Shown: positions 1 through 9,697 of the stretch, one piece after another
How the letters are laid out: each line of letters opens with the position of its first letter
How positions within the stretch are numbered: the stretch's first letter is position 1
Assembly (NCBI RefSeq): GCF_030644225.1
Contig: NZ_CP128650.1
Coordinates: 1,602,001-1,666,000 of the forward strand
Direction: 5' to 3'
Source: Selenomonas dianae
GTDB lineage: Bacteria; Bacillota; Negativicutes; Selenomonadales; Selenomonadaceae
DNA: 64,000 nt
Made by a program: the position numbers and the translations under genes
The notes under the pieces: model-generated
What the model was told of the DNA's origin: nothing
The model's database searches: none
What the model saw: the letters and a program-made list of their open reading frames with translations, nothing else

Positions 1-1350
1 TGCGGGGAGTGGCAGACGCAGATGCTCCGCTGTCCACTTCTCCCCCTCCCCGACATCGCGGAACATCTCCTTGATGACGAGCAGATAGTAGTAGACGGAC
101 ATCATCGACATAACGAAACCGACCCCCGCGAGCCAGAGATAGCCCGCATCAATCGCCGCCGAGAAAATGTAGATTTTCCCGACGAATCCCGCTGTCGGCG
201 GGATGCCCGCCATCGTGAGCAGGGCGACCATCAGGATGCCAGCCGGCAGCAGCGAGTCCTTCGCAAGTCCGCGCACACTCGTAAAGTCCGCGCCGCCGCG
301 CTTCATCTCAAGGTAGGACACCGTGACAAACGCGCCGACATTGGCAAAGACGTAGACCATCGCATAGAAGAGTACCGCCTTGATGCCCGCCGCATTCGTC
401 GCGACCATCGCCGTCATCATGTAGCCCGCCTGTGCAATCGACGAATACGCAAGCATGCGCTTGATATTCGTCTGGCGGAATGCCATGAGATTTCCGCCGA
501 CCATCGAAACGCCTGCAAACACGGCGAGCAGATGCGCCCAGTACGCCGAGAGGAACGGGAATGCCACAAAGAGCACACGCAGCAGGATCGCAATGCCCGC
601 CGCCTTCGAGCACATCGCAAGAAGTGCCGTCACGGGTGCGGGTGCGCCTTCATATACATCCGGTGCCCAGAGATGGAACGGGATAATCGAGAGCTTGAAG
701 AAGAAGCCCGCGAGGATAAAGACCACGCCAATCAGCCCGAGCGAGAACACGAGCCCAAGCCCCTGCGCGATGTTCTGGAACACCATCGTCCCCGTCATGC
801 CGTAGACGAGGCTCATGCCGTAGAGCAGTACCGCCGTCGAACCGGATCCAAAGACGAGATACTTGATGCCCGCCTCCGCCGAGAGCGGCGAATCCGTACG
901 GATGGCGACGAGCGCGTAGAACGAAATCGTCATCAGCTCAAGCCCGACGAACGCCGTCATGAGATCGTTCGCCGAAGCGAGGACGCACATGCCGAGCAGC
1001 GCCGAGAGGAGGAGCAGATAGAACTCCCCCTTGTGCCTGAGTGTCTGCTCCACGTAGTCCGCCGCAAAGATCACGGTCGAGAGAATCCCGATGATGAAGA
1101 GAATCTTGAAGAACACGGAGTAGCCGTCGACGATGTAAAGCCCCGCATAGAACGCCGTCGCTCCACCGTCGGGCGGATACATGCCCACAGCGAGTGCGAG
1201 CACACCGAGAAGCCCTGCCACGGTCAGCCAGACCACGGGGCAGCGCGGTGCGTCCTTTTTGAGGACGAGATCGGTGATGAGCACCACCACCATCAACACA
1301 GCGATCCCGATCTCCACGGAGATCGCGGCAAAATTCATCGCTTGCACCAT
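1..1350 (-). CDS. nuoN: NADH-quinone oxidoreductase subunit N (3' end cut by window edge)
   Basis: Proton-pumping membrane subunit of complex I, of the antiporter-like family shared with NuoL and NuoM. The frame is open for 450 codons from the ATG at 1350 to the left edge without a stop. NuoN is usually about 480 residues, so roughly 30 C-terminal residues are missing. The translation is a string of hydrophobic helices with typical antiporter segments (LAYSSIAQAGYM, FHLWAPDVYEGAP). The start codon overlaps the nuoM stop as TGATG, so translation is probably coupled. It is the last visible gene of the nuo operon; whether anything follows cannot be seen. Confidence 0.93.
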   Translation of the reverse strand, partial: MVQAMNFAAISVEIGIAVLMVVVLITDLVLKKDAPRCPVVWLTVAGLLGVLALAVGMYPPDGGATAFYAGLYIVDGYSVFFKILFIIGILSTVIFAADYVEQTLRHKGEFYLLLLSALLGMCVLASANDLMTAFVGLELMTISFYALVAIRTDSPLSAEAGIKYLVFGSGSTAVLLYGMSLVYGMTGTMVFQNIAQGLGLVFSLGLIGVVFILAGFFFKLSIIPFHLWAPDVYEGAPAPVTALLAMCSKAAGIAILLRVLFVAFPFLSAYWAHLLAVFAGVSMVGGNLMAFRQTNIKRMLAYSSIAQAGYMMTAMVATNAAGIKAVLFYAMVYVFANVGAFVTVSYLEMKRGGADFTSVRGLAKDSLLPAGILMVALLTMAGIPPTAGFVGKIYIFSAAIDAGYLWLAGVGFVMSMMSVYYYLLVIKEMFRDVGEGEKWTAEHLRLPLPA

Positions 1351-2882
1351 CAGTGCCCACCTCCTATGATTGTCGGCGCATCCTGAATCAGCTCAAAGAG
1401 CGGCGCAAGCGGGGCAACCCCCGTATCCACCACATTCATGAGCAGTCCGGGGAACACGCCAAAGCCGACGAGGAACACGCCGAGTACGACGAGCGGAACA
1501 ACATCGATCTTGCGCTCATCGGGGAATTTTGCAAACCGCTCAACCCGCGGTCCGAAAAGCACGCGTGCGAGCATACGCAGCACATAGAACGCCGTGAAGA
1601 TGATGCCCGAAACGGCAATCACGGCAATCACGGGATAGACCTCGATGATGCCGACAAAGATTGTGAACTCGGGGATGAAGCCGATCAGCCCCGGCAGCCC
1701 GAGCGAACACAGACCCGCGAGCATAAAGCCGACCGTGATGTGCGGCATATGATGTGCGAGCCCCCAGAGGTCGCCGACGCTGCGCAGTTCCGTCTTCTCG
1801 TAGACGTAGCCGACCTGCGAGAAGAAGAGCGCGAGCATGACGCCGTGCGCCACCATGTAGGCGACCGCACCGCTCACACTCACGACGTTCAGAGCCGCAA
1901 AGCCGAGCAGGACGTAGCCCATATGGGAAACCGAGGAATACGCAATCATGTACTTGATGTCGCGCTGCGCGAGCGCAATGTAGGACGCATAAATGACGTT
2001 GATCATCGCGAGCACGGCGATCAGGGGAGCCCAGAACTTTGCGCCGAGCGGCAGAATGAAGAAGCCGATGCGGATGAGCGCATAGCCCCCGATCTTTTTC
2101 AGCACGCCCGCGTTAATCATCGAGATTGCCGTCGGTGCGCCCGCATAGCCGTCGGGCGACCAGATGTGAAACGGGAACATCGAGAGATGCGAGCCGAACC
2201 CGACGAGCAATAGGAAGAATGCCGTGATCTGTACCTCCCACGAGATATGCCCCGTGAGTGCGGCGGCGGCAAGTGCCTCGAAGTCAAACGTACGCATCCC
2301 CGACTCGTACGCGCTCACATACAGGAGGAGCACACCGAGCAGCATAAATGCCGAGCCAACGAGCAGAAATATGGTCATCTTCATTGCCGCGTGCTCCTTG
2401 GTGACACGCTCCGACGAGCCCCAGATGAGCACCATAAGATACGCAGGAATGACGACCATCTCGCAGAGCACGAGGAAGAAGAAGAGGTCGCGCACGAGGA
2501 ATGCCCCCGACACGCCCGCAATGACGATGAGGAGGAGCACGAAATACTCCTTCACACGCTTCTCTATATTCCACGAGCTGTAGATTGCGGCAAGCCCCAC
2601 AACACTTGAGAGAAGCAGCATGGGCAGTGAGATGCCGTCAACGCCGAGCGAATATGCAACGCCGAGATCTGTGATCCACGAGATGTACTCCGTGTACTGC
2701 ATCCCGCCGCGCGCCATATCATAGTCCGCATAGACAAAGAGCGTGAGGATGGTTGCGACCATCATCGCAAACGCCGAGAGCTGACGGATCGTATCGTGCA
2801 GCCGTCCCGGCAGCAGCGCAATGATGAGCGCCGCCACGAGCGGGGTCAGGAGGATGACCGAGAGAATCGGAAATGTCATCAT
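1350..2882 (-). CDS. nuoM: NADH-quinone oxidoreductase subunit M
   Basis: Antiporter-like proton-translocating subunit of complex I, 510 residues, about 14 predicted membrane helices. The proton-antiporter domain is recognisable from FHIWSPDGYAGAPT and YSSVSHMGYVLLG. I start it at the ATG at 2882, which overlaps the nuoL stop as ATGA and has a GGAGG ribosome site about 8 bases upstream. A longer open frame to 2939 lies inside nuoL and adds a non-conserved N-terminus. It sits between nuoL and nuoN in standard order. Confidence 0.95.
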   Translation of the reverse strand: MMTFPILSVILLTPLVAALIIALLPGRLHDTIRQLSAFAMMVATILTLFVYADYDMARGGMQYTEYISWITDLGVAYSLGVDGISLPMLLLSSVVGLAAIYSSWNIEKRVKEYFVLLLIVIAGVSGAFLVRDLFFFLVLCEMVVIPAYLMVLIWGSSERVTKEHAAMKMTIFLLVGSAFMLLGVLLLYVSAYESGMRTFDFEALAAAALTGHISWEVQITAFFLLLVGFGSHLSMFPFHIWSPDGYAGAPTAISMINAGVLKKIGGYALIRIGFFILPLGAKFWAPLIAVLAMINVIYASYIALAQRDIKYMIAYSSVSHMGYVLLGFAALNVVSVSGAVAYMVAHGVMLALFFSQVGYVYEKTELRSVGDLWGLAHHMPHITVGFMLAGLCSLGLPGLIGFIPEFTIFVGIIEVYPVIAVIAVSGIIFTAFYVLRMLARVLFGPRVERFAKFPDERKIDVVPLVVLGVFLVGFGVFPGLLMNVVDTGVAPLAPLFELIQDAPTIIGGGH

Positions 2883-4780
2883 CGGAAAGCACCTCCCCAG
2901 TAGGCGATGATCTGAACCGCCCAGTAGAGGGCATAACACAGAAGAATCAGAACGCCCGTATAGAACACGACAACGTACCGCTGTGCCTGACCGTTCGCGG
3001 ACTCCGTGAGGAGGTCGCTCGTTGCGAGCGCGTACGCCCCCAAGCCGATCATGATGTTGTCGAAGATTTTTTCATCGACCCATTTCAGGATCAGTGCCGT
3101 GCCGTAGACGAGACGCTCACGGAAGTACCCGTAAAGTTCATCGATGTAGAACTTGTGGTAAACAACACGGTACAGGAAGCCGAAGCTCCGTGCCTGCATC
3201 GCCGACCGCAGGCTGTGCCGTCCGTAGATCTGATAGGCGGCGGCAAAGGCGATGAGAGCCAGCACGGTACTCGTTCCCGCAACCGTCCAGTCAATCGCCT
3301 CATGATGCGGAACGCCTTCGTTGATCCAGACGGAGAACCCGCCAAAATACCCCCACGCGCCGCTCACAATGGTGAGCAGGATGAGCATAATCATCGGCCA
3401 GCGCATGAATGCGTCGACCTCATGCGCCTCGTGCGGACTGCGGCTCTCACCGAGAAATGCGATGATGAGCAGACGCGCCATGTAGAACGCCGTGAGGAAC
3501 GAGGTAAACGTCGCCATCACATAGAGCGGCGTACTTGCGTGCATGACCGCCGCGAGGATCTCATCCTTTGAGAAGAAGCCCGAGAACGGCGGAATCCCCG
3601 AAATGGCGAGCACGCCGACGAGCATTGCTGCGAACGTCAGCGGCATCTTCCGCCAGAGGCCGCCCATCTTCGTGATGTCTGTCTCATCGTGCAGTGCGTG
3701 CATGACAGCACCCGCACAGAGGAAGAGCATCGCCTTGAAAAAGGCGTGCGTCATGAGGTGGAACATGGACGCGGAGAACGCGCCAACGCCGACCGCGAGC
3801 ATCATATAGCCGAGCTGACTGATCGTCGAGTACGCGAGCACCGACTTGAACTTGCGCTGCGTCACGGCGATGATCGCGGCAAAGAGTGCCGTGAATGCGC
3901 CGAGCCCCGCAATAAAGTCCATGACGAAGGGAGATTCACTGAAGATAAAGAACGCGCGCGCGACGAGATAGACACCCGCCGCGACCATCGTCGCCGCATG
4001 GATGAGCGCCGATGTGGGTGTAGGCCCTTCCATCGCGTCGAGCAGCCAGACATGGAGTGGGAACTGACCGGATTTACCGATCGGCCCCATAAAGAGCAGC
4101 AGGCCGATGACGGTCAGGAAGCCCGTGCCCGCAGCAAGGACGTACGGCGGTACGAGCATACGCAGCTCGATGAAGTCCATCGTCCCAAACACCATCTGCA
4201 CGAGCAGGATGCCGACCAGCATCCCAAAGTCACCGATGCGCGTTGTGATGAACGCCTTTTTCGCCGCCTCACGCGCCGATACCTTGTGGTAGTAGAACCC
4301 GATCAGCAGGTAGGAACAGAGACCGACCCCCTCCCAGAACACGTAGAGTTGGAGGAAGTTGACCGAGACGACAAGCCCGAGCATGGATGCCGAGAACAGC
4401 GAGATGAACGCGAAGAAACGCCCCATCCCCTCGTCGTGCTCCATGTAGCTCACGGAGTAGATGTAGACCAGCAGCGAAACCAGCGTCACAATGACGAGCA
4501 TCATCGCCGCGAGCGGGTCGATGAGCACACCCATTGTCAGCTTCACATCGCCGATCTGCGCCCAGAGTGCCTTCATCACATAGGGATCGTTCATCGTGAT
4601 TTGATAGTTCACGGTGGCGAGCGCGACAAAGACGGAGAACGCAAACGCGAGCGACATCATCGTAATCGCAATCGCTGCGGAGAGATTCTTCTCCTGCCGC
4701 GTGAACGGTCCGATGATGAGAAATGCCAGCGCGGGGAAGAGCGGGATCAGATAGGCATGCGTCAGTGCAAATGTAAACAT
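2879..4780 (-). CDS. nuoL: NADH-quinone oxidoreductase subunit L
   Basis: Largest antiporter-like proton-pumping subunit of complex I, 633 residues, at the distal tip of the membrane arm. The N-terminal segment and the proton-antiporter domain are intact (HVWLLDAMEGPTPTSALIHA, YSTISQLGYMMLAVG). A C-terminal amphipathic part is expected to form the long lateral helix of the family. The start lies 14 bases after the nuoK stop and the end overlaps nuoM, consistent with one polycistronic message. Confidence 0.96.
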   Translation of the reverse strand: MFTFALTHAYLIPLFPALAFLIIGPFTRQEKNLSAAIAITMMSLAFAFSVFVALATVNYQITMNDPYVMKALWAQIGDVKLTMGVLIDPLAAMMLVIVTLVSLLVYIYSVSYMEHDEGMGRFFAFISLFSASMLGLVVSVNFLQLYVFWEGVGLCSYLLIGFYYHKVSAREAAKKAFITTRIGDFGMLVGILLVQMVFGTMDFIELRMLVPPYVLAAGTGFLTVIGLLLFMGPIGKSGQFPLHVWLLDAMEGPTPTSALIHAATMVAAGVYLVARAFFIFSESPFVMDFIAGLGAFTALFAAIIAVTQRKFKSVLAYSTISQLGYMMLAVGVGAFSASMFHLMTHAFFKAMLFLCAGAVMHALHDETDITKMGGLWRKMPLTFAAMLVGVLAISGIPPFSGFFSKDEILAAVMHASTPLYVMATFTSFLTAFYMARLLIIAFLGESRSPHEAHEVDAFMRWPMIMLILLTIVSGAWGYFGGFSVWINEGVPHHEAIDWTVAGTSTVLALIAFAAAYQIYGRHSLRSAMQARSFGFLYRVVYHKFYIDELYGYFRERLVYGTALILKWVDEKIFDNIMIGLGAYALATSDLLTESANGQAQRYVVVFYTGVLILLCYALYWAVQIIAYWGGAFR

Positions 4781-4794
4781 ATCGCTCCCCTCCC

Positions 4795-5100
4795 CTAATC
4801 TCTGAGCGTATCCAGTTCATCGACATTCGTCGTGAAGCGGATCTGATACAGACGGAACGCGAGGGCAAGCCCGACGGCAATCTCGGACGCGGCAACCGCA
4901 ATCGAGAAGAGAGCCATAAGCTGTCCCTCCATATTATGTGCATAGAAGCGGTCAAACGCAATGAGGTTGATGTTCACCGCATTCAGCATCAGCTCCACGC
5001 ACATGAGAATCGGGATGATGCCACGCCGCGTGAGCAGACCGTAAAGTCCGATGCAGAAGAGCACGGCGGCGACAAAGAGGAGATCCGGAAGTCCGATCAT
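4795..5100 (-). CDS. nuoK: NADH-quinone oxidoreductase subunit K
   Basis: Small three-helix membrane subunit, 101 residues, the usual family length. The conserved acidic residue lies in CVELMLNAVNINLIAF, part of the proton path joining the antiporter subunits to the quinone site. It overlaps nuoJ by four bases (ATGA) and is followed closely by nuoL. Confidence 0.96.
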   Translation of the reverse strand: MIGLPDLLFVAAVLFCIGLYGLLTRRGIIPILMCVELMLNAVNINLIAFDRFYAHNMEGQLMALFSIAVAASEIAVGLALAFRLYQIRFTTNVDELDTLRD

Positions 5101-5591
5101 GCCGTATCCCCTCCCCTCGCGAGCAGGAGCGCTCCGACCATCGCAACGAGCAGGAGCACCGCCACAATCTCAAACGGCAAAACGTACGTGCCGAGCATCA
5201 GTCGCGCAATCTCCTGTGCGCCCGTAGACGCGCCGAGTTCCCCGCCCGGCAGAGGTGAGAGCACAATGCCGAGACCGATAAGGAAGAAGAATCCGCCCGC
5301 GAGCAGCCCCGTCACCACGCGGCGAAAGAGCTTCTGCGAGGGATTCGACTGCGCCATTGAGTCACGGCGCGTCAGCATGATCGCCATGACGATGAGGACA
5401 GCGACCGCGCCGCTGTAGACCATCAGCTGCACCGCGCCGAGGAACTCCGCGCCGATATAGAAGTAAATCGCCGCCACACCGATAAAGGAGAGGACGAGGA
5501 AGAGTGCGCTGTGCACAACATTCGGGGACAGGACGACACCGAGTGCGCCGATGATCGTCACCGCCGCAAGGAAATAGAAGATGATGCTCAT
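5097..5591 (-). CDS. nuoJ: NADH-quinone oxidoreductase subunit J
   Basis: Membrane subunit of complex I, 164 residues with five hydrophobic helices. The family motif region AAIYFYIGAEFLGAVQLMVY is present. The start at 5591 forms an ATGA overlap with the nuoI stop. The same frame stays open further upstream to 5996, but that part lies inside nuoI and encodes a low-complexity shadow, so I excluded it. Confidence 0.95.
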   Translation of the reverse strand: MSIIFYFLAAVTIIGALGVVLSPNVVHSALFLVLSFIGVAAIYFYIGAEFLGAVQLMVYSGAVAVLIVMAIMLTRRDSMAQSNPSQKLFRRVVTGLLAGGFFFLIGLGIVLSPLPGGELGASTGAQEIARLMLGTYVLPFEIVAVLLLVAMVGALLLARGGDTA

Positions 5592-6157
5592 GCCGTCCCT
5601 CCTTTCTGCTCCGTGTCCTTCGTTTCGACGGGCTTTTCCGCCGCAGCCTTTTCCGCCTCGGCTTTCGCCTTCGCAGCCGCCTCCGCCTTTGCCTTGGCAG
5701 CGGCTTCCTTCTTCGCCTTTTCCTCCGCCGCCTCGACCTCGACCTGTGCGAGGAATTTTTCGAGATCTGCGCGATCCTGATCCGTCATCGCGTCGTGGGT
5801 CATCGTCTCCTTGCTCCACGTCGAGATCGCATAGTCCTTGTCCCAGACGAGTGTCTTGACGGGGCAGACCTCCACGCAGAGATTGCAGTAGAGGCAGCGT
5901 CCCGACTTGTGCACATAGGACTTCATGTGACGCTTCTTCTTCGCATCCTGCACGATGGTAAGATCGAGTGCCTTGTTCGGGCACGCATTCGCACACATCG
6001 AGCAGCCGATGCAGACACGCCAGTCCATCGCGAGATTCCCCCCGCGAAAATTATCCGTCATCGGAAGCTTTTCTTCGGGGTAGCAGAACGTTTCCTTCCT
6101 GCCCCAGAGATGCTTCCATGTGACGCTCATACCCGTGAGCAATCCTTTACCAAACAC
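5588..6157 (-). CDS. nuoI: NADH-quinone oxidoreductase subunit I (2x[4Fe-4S])
   Basis: Peripheral-arm subunit carrying clusters N6a/N6b that pass electrons toward NuoB. Both ferredoxin motifs are intact: cysteines 49, 52, 55, 59 and 88, 91, 94, 98. The protein is 189 residues. About the last 50 (from residue 140) form a highly charged Ala/Lys/Glu-rich tail ending in GGTA, with no counterpart in the ferredoxin core and probably a long helix or disordered extension. Stop overlaps the nuoJ start. With no NuoEFG encoded here, NuoI is a likely entry point for electrons from a soluble donor; that is inference. Confidence 0.95.
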   Translation of the reverse strand: MFGKGLLTGMSVTWKHLWGRKETFCYPEEKLPMTDNFRGGNLAMDWRVCIGCSMCANACPNKALDLTIVQDAKKKRHMKSYVHKSGRCLYCNLCVEVCPVKTLVWDKDYAISTWSKETMTHDAMTDQDRADLEKFLAQVEVEAAEEKAKKEAAAKAKAEAAAKAKAEAEKAAAEKPVETKDTEQKGGTA

Positions 6158-6169
6158 GTGAGCACCCCC

Positions 6170-7216
6170 TTAGACAATGCCGACAAGATACATCCCGACG
6201 CCCGTCAAAAAGACGTTGAGAATCGAGAGCGGCACGAGCACCTTCCATCCGAAAGTGAGGATCTGATCGACGCGCGTGCGCGGAAACGTCCAACGGAACC
6301 ACATGATGAGCAGCACCATGAGCACCGCCTTGATGCCGAACCAGACGAAGCCCGGCAGGAACTCGGGGCCGCTGTATCCGCCAAGGAAGAACGTCGTCGC
6401 GAGAATCGCCGCCGTCAGGAGATTTGCGTACTCCGCGAGGAAGAACAGAGCCCAGCGCATCCCCGTATACTCCGTAAAAGGACCCGCAATGATCTCGGAT
6501 TCGCCCTCCACGAGGTCGAACGGCGTGCGGTTCGTCTCCGCGACCGCCGCAATCAAAAAGATGATGAACGCAAGCGGCTGCATGAAGATGAACCAGCTTG
6601 TGTTCGCCTGCATTTGCACGATGTCGTCCAGACGCAGCGAGCCCGTAATCATGACGACACCGAGCAGCGAAAAGAGCAGCGGTGCCTCATAGCTGAGCAT
6701 CTGCCCGACGATACGCATACCGCCGATAAAGGAATACTTGTTATTCGACGCATATCCGCCCATGAGGAACGGCAGCACCGCCTGTCCCGAGACGGCGAAC
6801 AGGAGGAATACGCCCACGTTCACATCCGCGAGCACCGCACCCGCATCGAACGGAAAGAACGCATAGACCAGAGCCGCAGGGACGAAGAGCAGCGCGGGCG
6901 AGAGCGCCCAGACCACCTTGTCCGCCCCTTGGGGCATGATGTCCTCCTTGCTCATGAGTTTCAGCATATCCGCAATCGGTTGGAGCAGTCCGAATCGACC
7001 GCCGACGCGGTTCGGCCCGATGCGCACTTGGATGAACGCACAGATCTTGCGCTCCGCATACGTAAAGACAATCGCCGCCATTGAGATGATCCCGAGCAGG
7101 AGCGCGATGCCGACAACCGTCAGCGTAAAATCCACAACAAACGGAATCGGTACAAGACCATAGACGAACGCACGCATCTCAAGCGCGAGTTTTGCCAAGA
7201 GAGAAAGTTCCATCAT
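6170..7216 (-). CDS. nuoH: NADH-quinone oxidoreductase subunit H
   Basis: Membrane subunit forming the quinone-binding site at the junction with the peripheral arm, 348 residues, about eight helices. Characteristic stretches are present: FAYAERK-like FTYAERKICAFIQVRIGPNR near the N-terminus and ETNRTPFDLVEGESEIIAG in the middle. In this cluster it directly follows nuoD, where many bacteria have nuoEFG in between. A GGAGG-type ribosome site precedes the ATG. Confidence 0.96.
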   Translation of the reverse strand: MMELSLLAKLALEMRAFVYGLVPIPFVVDFTLTVVGIALLLGIISMAAIVFTYAERKICAFIQVRIGPNRVGGRFGLLQPIADMLKLMSKEDIMPQGADKVVWALSPALLFVPAALVYAFFPFDAGAVLADVNVGVFLLFAVSGQAVLPFLMGGYASNNKYSFIGGMRIVGQMLSYEAPLLFSLLGVVMITGSLRLDDIVQMQANTSWFIFMQPLAFIIFLIAAVAETNRTPFDLVEGESEIIAGPFTEYTGMRWALFFLAEYANLLTAAILATTFFLGGYSGPEFLPGFVWFGIKAVLMVLLIMWFRWTFPRTRVDQILTFGWKVLVPLSILNVFLTGVGMYLVGIV

Positions 7217-7228
7217 TTTCCTCCTTTC

Positions 7229-8329
7229 TCAGCAGTCCACTTCGCCCATGATGGGGTCGATGGACGAATACGCAGCGACCGCATCGCCGATGAACATACC
7301 ACGGCACATCGCATCCAGCCCCTGCATATTGACGAACGAGGGGCGGCGGATGTGGATGCGGTACGGCTTCGTCGTACCATCACTCACAATGTAGAAGCCG
7401 AGCTCGCCGCGCGTGCCCTCCGTGCGGCTGAACACCTCGCCCTTCGGCGGCTTGATGACCTTCGGTACTTTTTTCCCCATAAAGTCGCCCTCGGGCAGCC
7501 CATCAATCGCCTGGCGGATGATCTTCGCGCTCTCGGCGATCTCGTTGAGTTTCACCATGTAGCGATCCCAGTTGTCGCCGTTCTTGCCGACGGGGATGTC
7601 AAAATCAAAATCATCATAAACGCTGTATCCGTCCACCTTGCGCAGGTCAAAGGCAAGTCCCGTTGCACGCAGATTCGGCCCCGTCATATTGTAGGAAAGC
7701 GCCTGCTCCGTCGTCATGGGCGATGTCCCTACAAGGCGGCGGATAAAGATCTCGTTGCCCGTCAGCAGCTTGTTGTACTCCTCAAGAAAAACGGGAACTT
7801 CATCGAGAAACGCACGGATCAGCACCTCCGCCTCGGGCGAGAGGTCTTCCTTGACCCCGCCGATGCGGATATAGTGGAAGGTCTGCCGTGCGCCGCAGAC
7901 GAGGTTGAAGATGTCGAGAATCTTCTCGCGGTCACGGAAGCAGTAGAGCATCCCCGTCGACGCGCCGAGATCGTTCGCGAGTGTCCCGATAAAGATCAAA
8001 TGACTGTTGATGCGGTTGAGCTCCGCCATGATGACGCGAATGTACTCCGCACGCGGTGTCGTTTCAATACCCGCAAGCTCCTCCACGGCAAGCGCATAGC
8101 CGAAATTGTTGTTCATGGAGGAAACGTAGTCGAGACGGTCTGTGTAGGGAAGTCCCTGCGTGTATGTCCTGTCCTCAAGCAGTTTCTCAATGCCGCGATG
8201 GAGGTAGCCCATGATCGGCGTCGCCTTGACGATGCGCTCGCCGTCGAGTTCGAGCTGCACCTGCAGCACACCGTGCGTCGATGGATGCTGCGGCCCCATG
8301 TTGAGCGTATAGGTCTCGCTGCGAACCAT
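7229..8329 (-). CDS. nuoD: NADH-quinone oxidoreductase subunit D
   Basis: 49-kDa-type subunit that lines the quinone pocket; distant relative of the large subunit of NiFe hydrogenases without the metal ligands. 366 residues, a separate gene rather than a NuoCD fusion. Seen motifs include NMGPQHPSTHGVLQ at the N-terminus and a C-terminus IDPIMGEVDC. The ATG at 8329 overlaps the nuoC stop (TGATG). Confidence 0.96.
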   Translation of the reverse strand: MVRSETYTLNMGPQHPSTHGVLQVQLELDGERIVKATPIMGYLHRGIEKLLEDRTYTQGLPYTDRLDYVSSMNNNFGYALAVEELAGIETTPRAEYIRVIMAELNRINSHLIFIGTLANDLGASTGMLYCFRDREKILDIFNLVCGARQTFHYIRIGGVKEDLSPEAEVLIRAFLDEVPVFLEEYNKLLTGNEIFIRRLVGTSPMTTEQALSYNMTGPNLRATGLAFDLRKVDGYSVYDDFDFDIPVGKNGDNWDRYMVKLNEIAESAKIIRQAIDGLPEGDFMGKKVPKVIKPPKGEVFSRTEGTRGELGFYIVSDGTTKPYRIHIRRPSFVNMQGLDAMCRGMFIGDAVAAYSSIDPIMGEVDC

Positions 8330-8817
8330 CAGATCCCCTCCCTTCGGATGCGCGGAATGTTCGGCGGAGGCGGCGGCACAAAGTCCTTGCGCAGCGGATG
8401 CCCGACGAAATCCTCATGGTGAAACACGCGCCTGAGATCGGGGTGTCCCGTGAACGAAATCCCCATGAGATCATAGACCTCGCGCTCCTCGAACTCCACG
8501 CCGGGGAACACTGCCGTCGCCGAGGGAACAACAGGAGCATCGTGCGGCAGCGTCACCTTCACTGTCAGCCAGTGCGTACATTCAGAGGAAAAGAGATGAT
8601 AAACCATCTCAAAGCGATCCTTCCAATCGACCGCCGTCACATTCTCCATACGCGTGAGCTGCAGATTGCTGTCGTCGCGCAGGAATGTCAACAGCGCGAT
8701 GAGTTCATCCGCCCCGATATAGAGGACAGGGTGCTCCGCCTCTGCGTCATACTTCGCATTGGGAAAGGCAAGCTTGATGCCGGCGAGCGCATCGAGAGAT
8801 ACATAGTCCTTTCTCAT
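8329..8817 (-). CDS. nuoC: NADH-quinone oxidoreductase subunit C
   Basis: 30-kDa-type subunit of the peripheral arm, 162 residues. The conserved core [22 protein letters not shown] is clear, followed by GHPLRKDF. I start it at the ATG at 8817, which overlaps the nuoB stop as ATGA; an in-frame extension to 8853 would add twelve unconserved residues inside nuoB. C-terminal residues include a run of prolines (PPPPPN). Confidence 0.94.
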   Translation of the reverse strand: MRKDYVSLDALAGIKLAFPNAKYDAEAEHPVLYIGADELIALLTFLRDDSNLQLTRMENVTAVDWKDRFEMVYHLFSSECTHWLTVKVTLPHDAPVVPSATAVFPGVEFEEREVYDLMGISFTGHPDLRRVFHHEDFVGHPLRKDFVPPPPPNIPRIRREGI

Positions 8818-9353
8818 GCGTTCACCGCCTTTGCCGCTGCCTGCTCCGCCCAATAGGCACGCTCGGCACGCACGCGCTCCGGATGGAGGATCTTCTCACG
8901 CAGCTTGAGCATCCCGTCGATCAGTGCCTCGGGACGCGGCGGACAGCCGGGGATGTAGACATCCACGGGCAGCAGTTCGTCCACGCCCGGCACAACGGCA
9001 TACGAGTCCGCGAACGGCCCGCCCGCAATCGTACACGCGCCCATAGCGATCACATATTTCGGCTCGGGCATCTCCTCGTAAAGGCGCACAATCGGATCTG
9101 CCATCTTCCACGTCAGCGTACCCGCAACGATGAGCAGATCCGCCTGACGCGGACAGGGACGAAACACCTCATAGCCGAACCGCGCGAGATCGAACCGCGC
9201 CGTCGCCGTGCTCATCATCTCGATGGCACAGCAGGCAAGCCCCGAGGACAGCGGCCAGATCGAGCTCGCGTGCGCCCAGCGCAAGAGCTCGTCAAGTTTC
9301 ACCACGAAGACATTGTGACGCAGGCTTTCGGGTACGCGATCCGCTATCTCCAT
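8814..9353 (-). CDS. nuoB: NADH-quinone oxidoreductase subunit B ([4Fe-4S] N2)
   Basis: Carries cluster N2, the last electron carrier before quinone. Ligand cysteines are visible: the adjacent pair C41-C42 in [10 protein letters not shown], one in MGACTIAGG and one in [12 protein letters not shown]. Length is 179 residues from the ATG at 9353. That start overlaps the last ten bases of nuoA; the longer frame to 9464 is within nuoA and unconserved. Confidence 0.95.
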   Translation of the reverse strand: MEIADRVPESLRHNVFVVKLDELLRWAHASSIWPLSSGLACCAIEMMSTATARFDLARFGYEVFRPCPRQADLLIVAGTLTWKMADPIVRLYEEMPEPKYVIAMGACTIAGGPFADSYAVVPGVDELLPVDVYIPGCPPRPEALIDGMLKLREKILHPERVRAERAYWAEQAAAKAVNA

Positions 9354-9697
9354 GAGAGATCCCCCTTTCGCCATGCGTAGGCAAGCCCGAGCGCGAGAAT
9401 ACCGACAAAGACAAACATCTCGATGAGCGCAAACAAGCCGAGCATCCGGAACTCCACCGCCCACGGATAGAGAAACACCGTCTCGATGTCAAAGACGATG
9501 AACAGCAGTGCGTAGAGGAAATACCCCGCACGATACTGCACATACGGCGAGCCGATCGGATCGACACCGCACTCGTAGGGAATGTATTTCTGCGGCGACG
9601 GCTGCTTCGGCTGCAACAGAAATGCAGGACCGAGTGCCATGACGGGGAAAAACAGCGCCACCAGCAAAAAAATTCCCAGACTTCCAAACTCTCCCAT
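9344..9697 (-). CDS. nuoA: NADH-quinone oxidoreductase subunit A
   Basis: First gene of the nuo operon. 117-residue membrane subunit with three helices and the family motif [13 protein letters not shown] followed by [21 protein letters not shown]. The ribosome site is AGGGGGA upstream of the ATG at 9697. The 337-base AT-rich gap beyond it should contain the operon promoter. Confidence 0.96.
   Translation of the reverse strand: MGEFGSLGIFLLVALFFPVMALGPAFLLQPKQPSPQKYIPYECGVDPIGSPYVQYRAGYFLYALLFIVFDIETVFLYPWAVEFRMLGLFALIEMFVFVGILALGLAYAWRKGDLSWR

Noticed and set aside
22-1386. 454-codon plus-strand open frame opposite nuoN
   Set aside because: Composition is extreme in His, Arg, Asp and Glu, it has no domain, and it mirrors the well-conserved nuoN frame; a GC-rich antisense shadow. 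The same applies to the long plus-strand frames opposite nuoM, nuoL, uvrA, leuS, recG and pckA.
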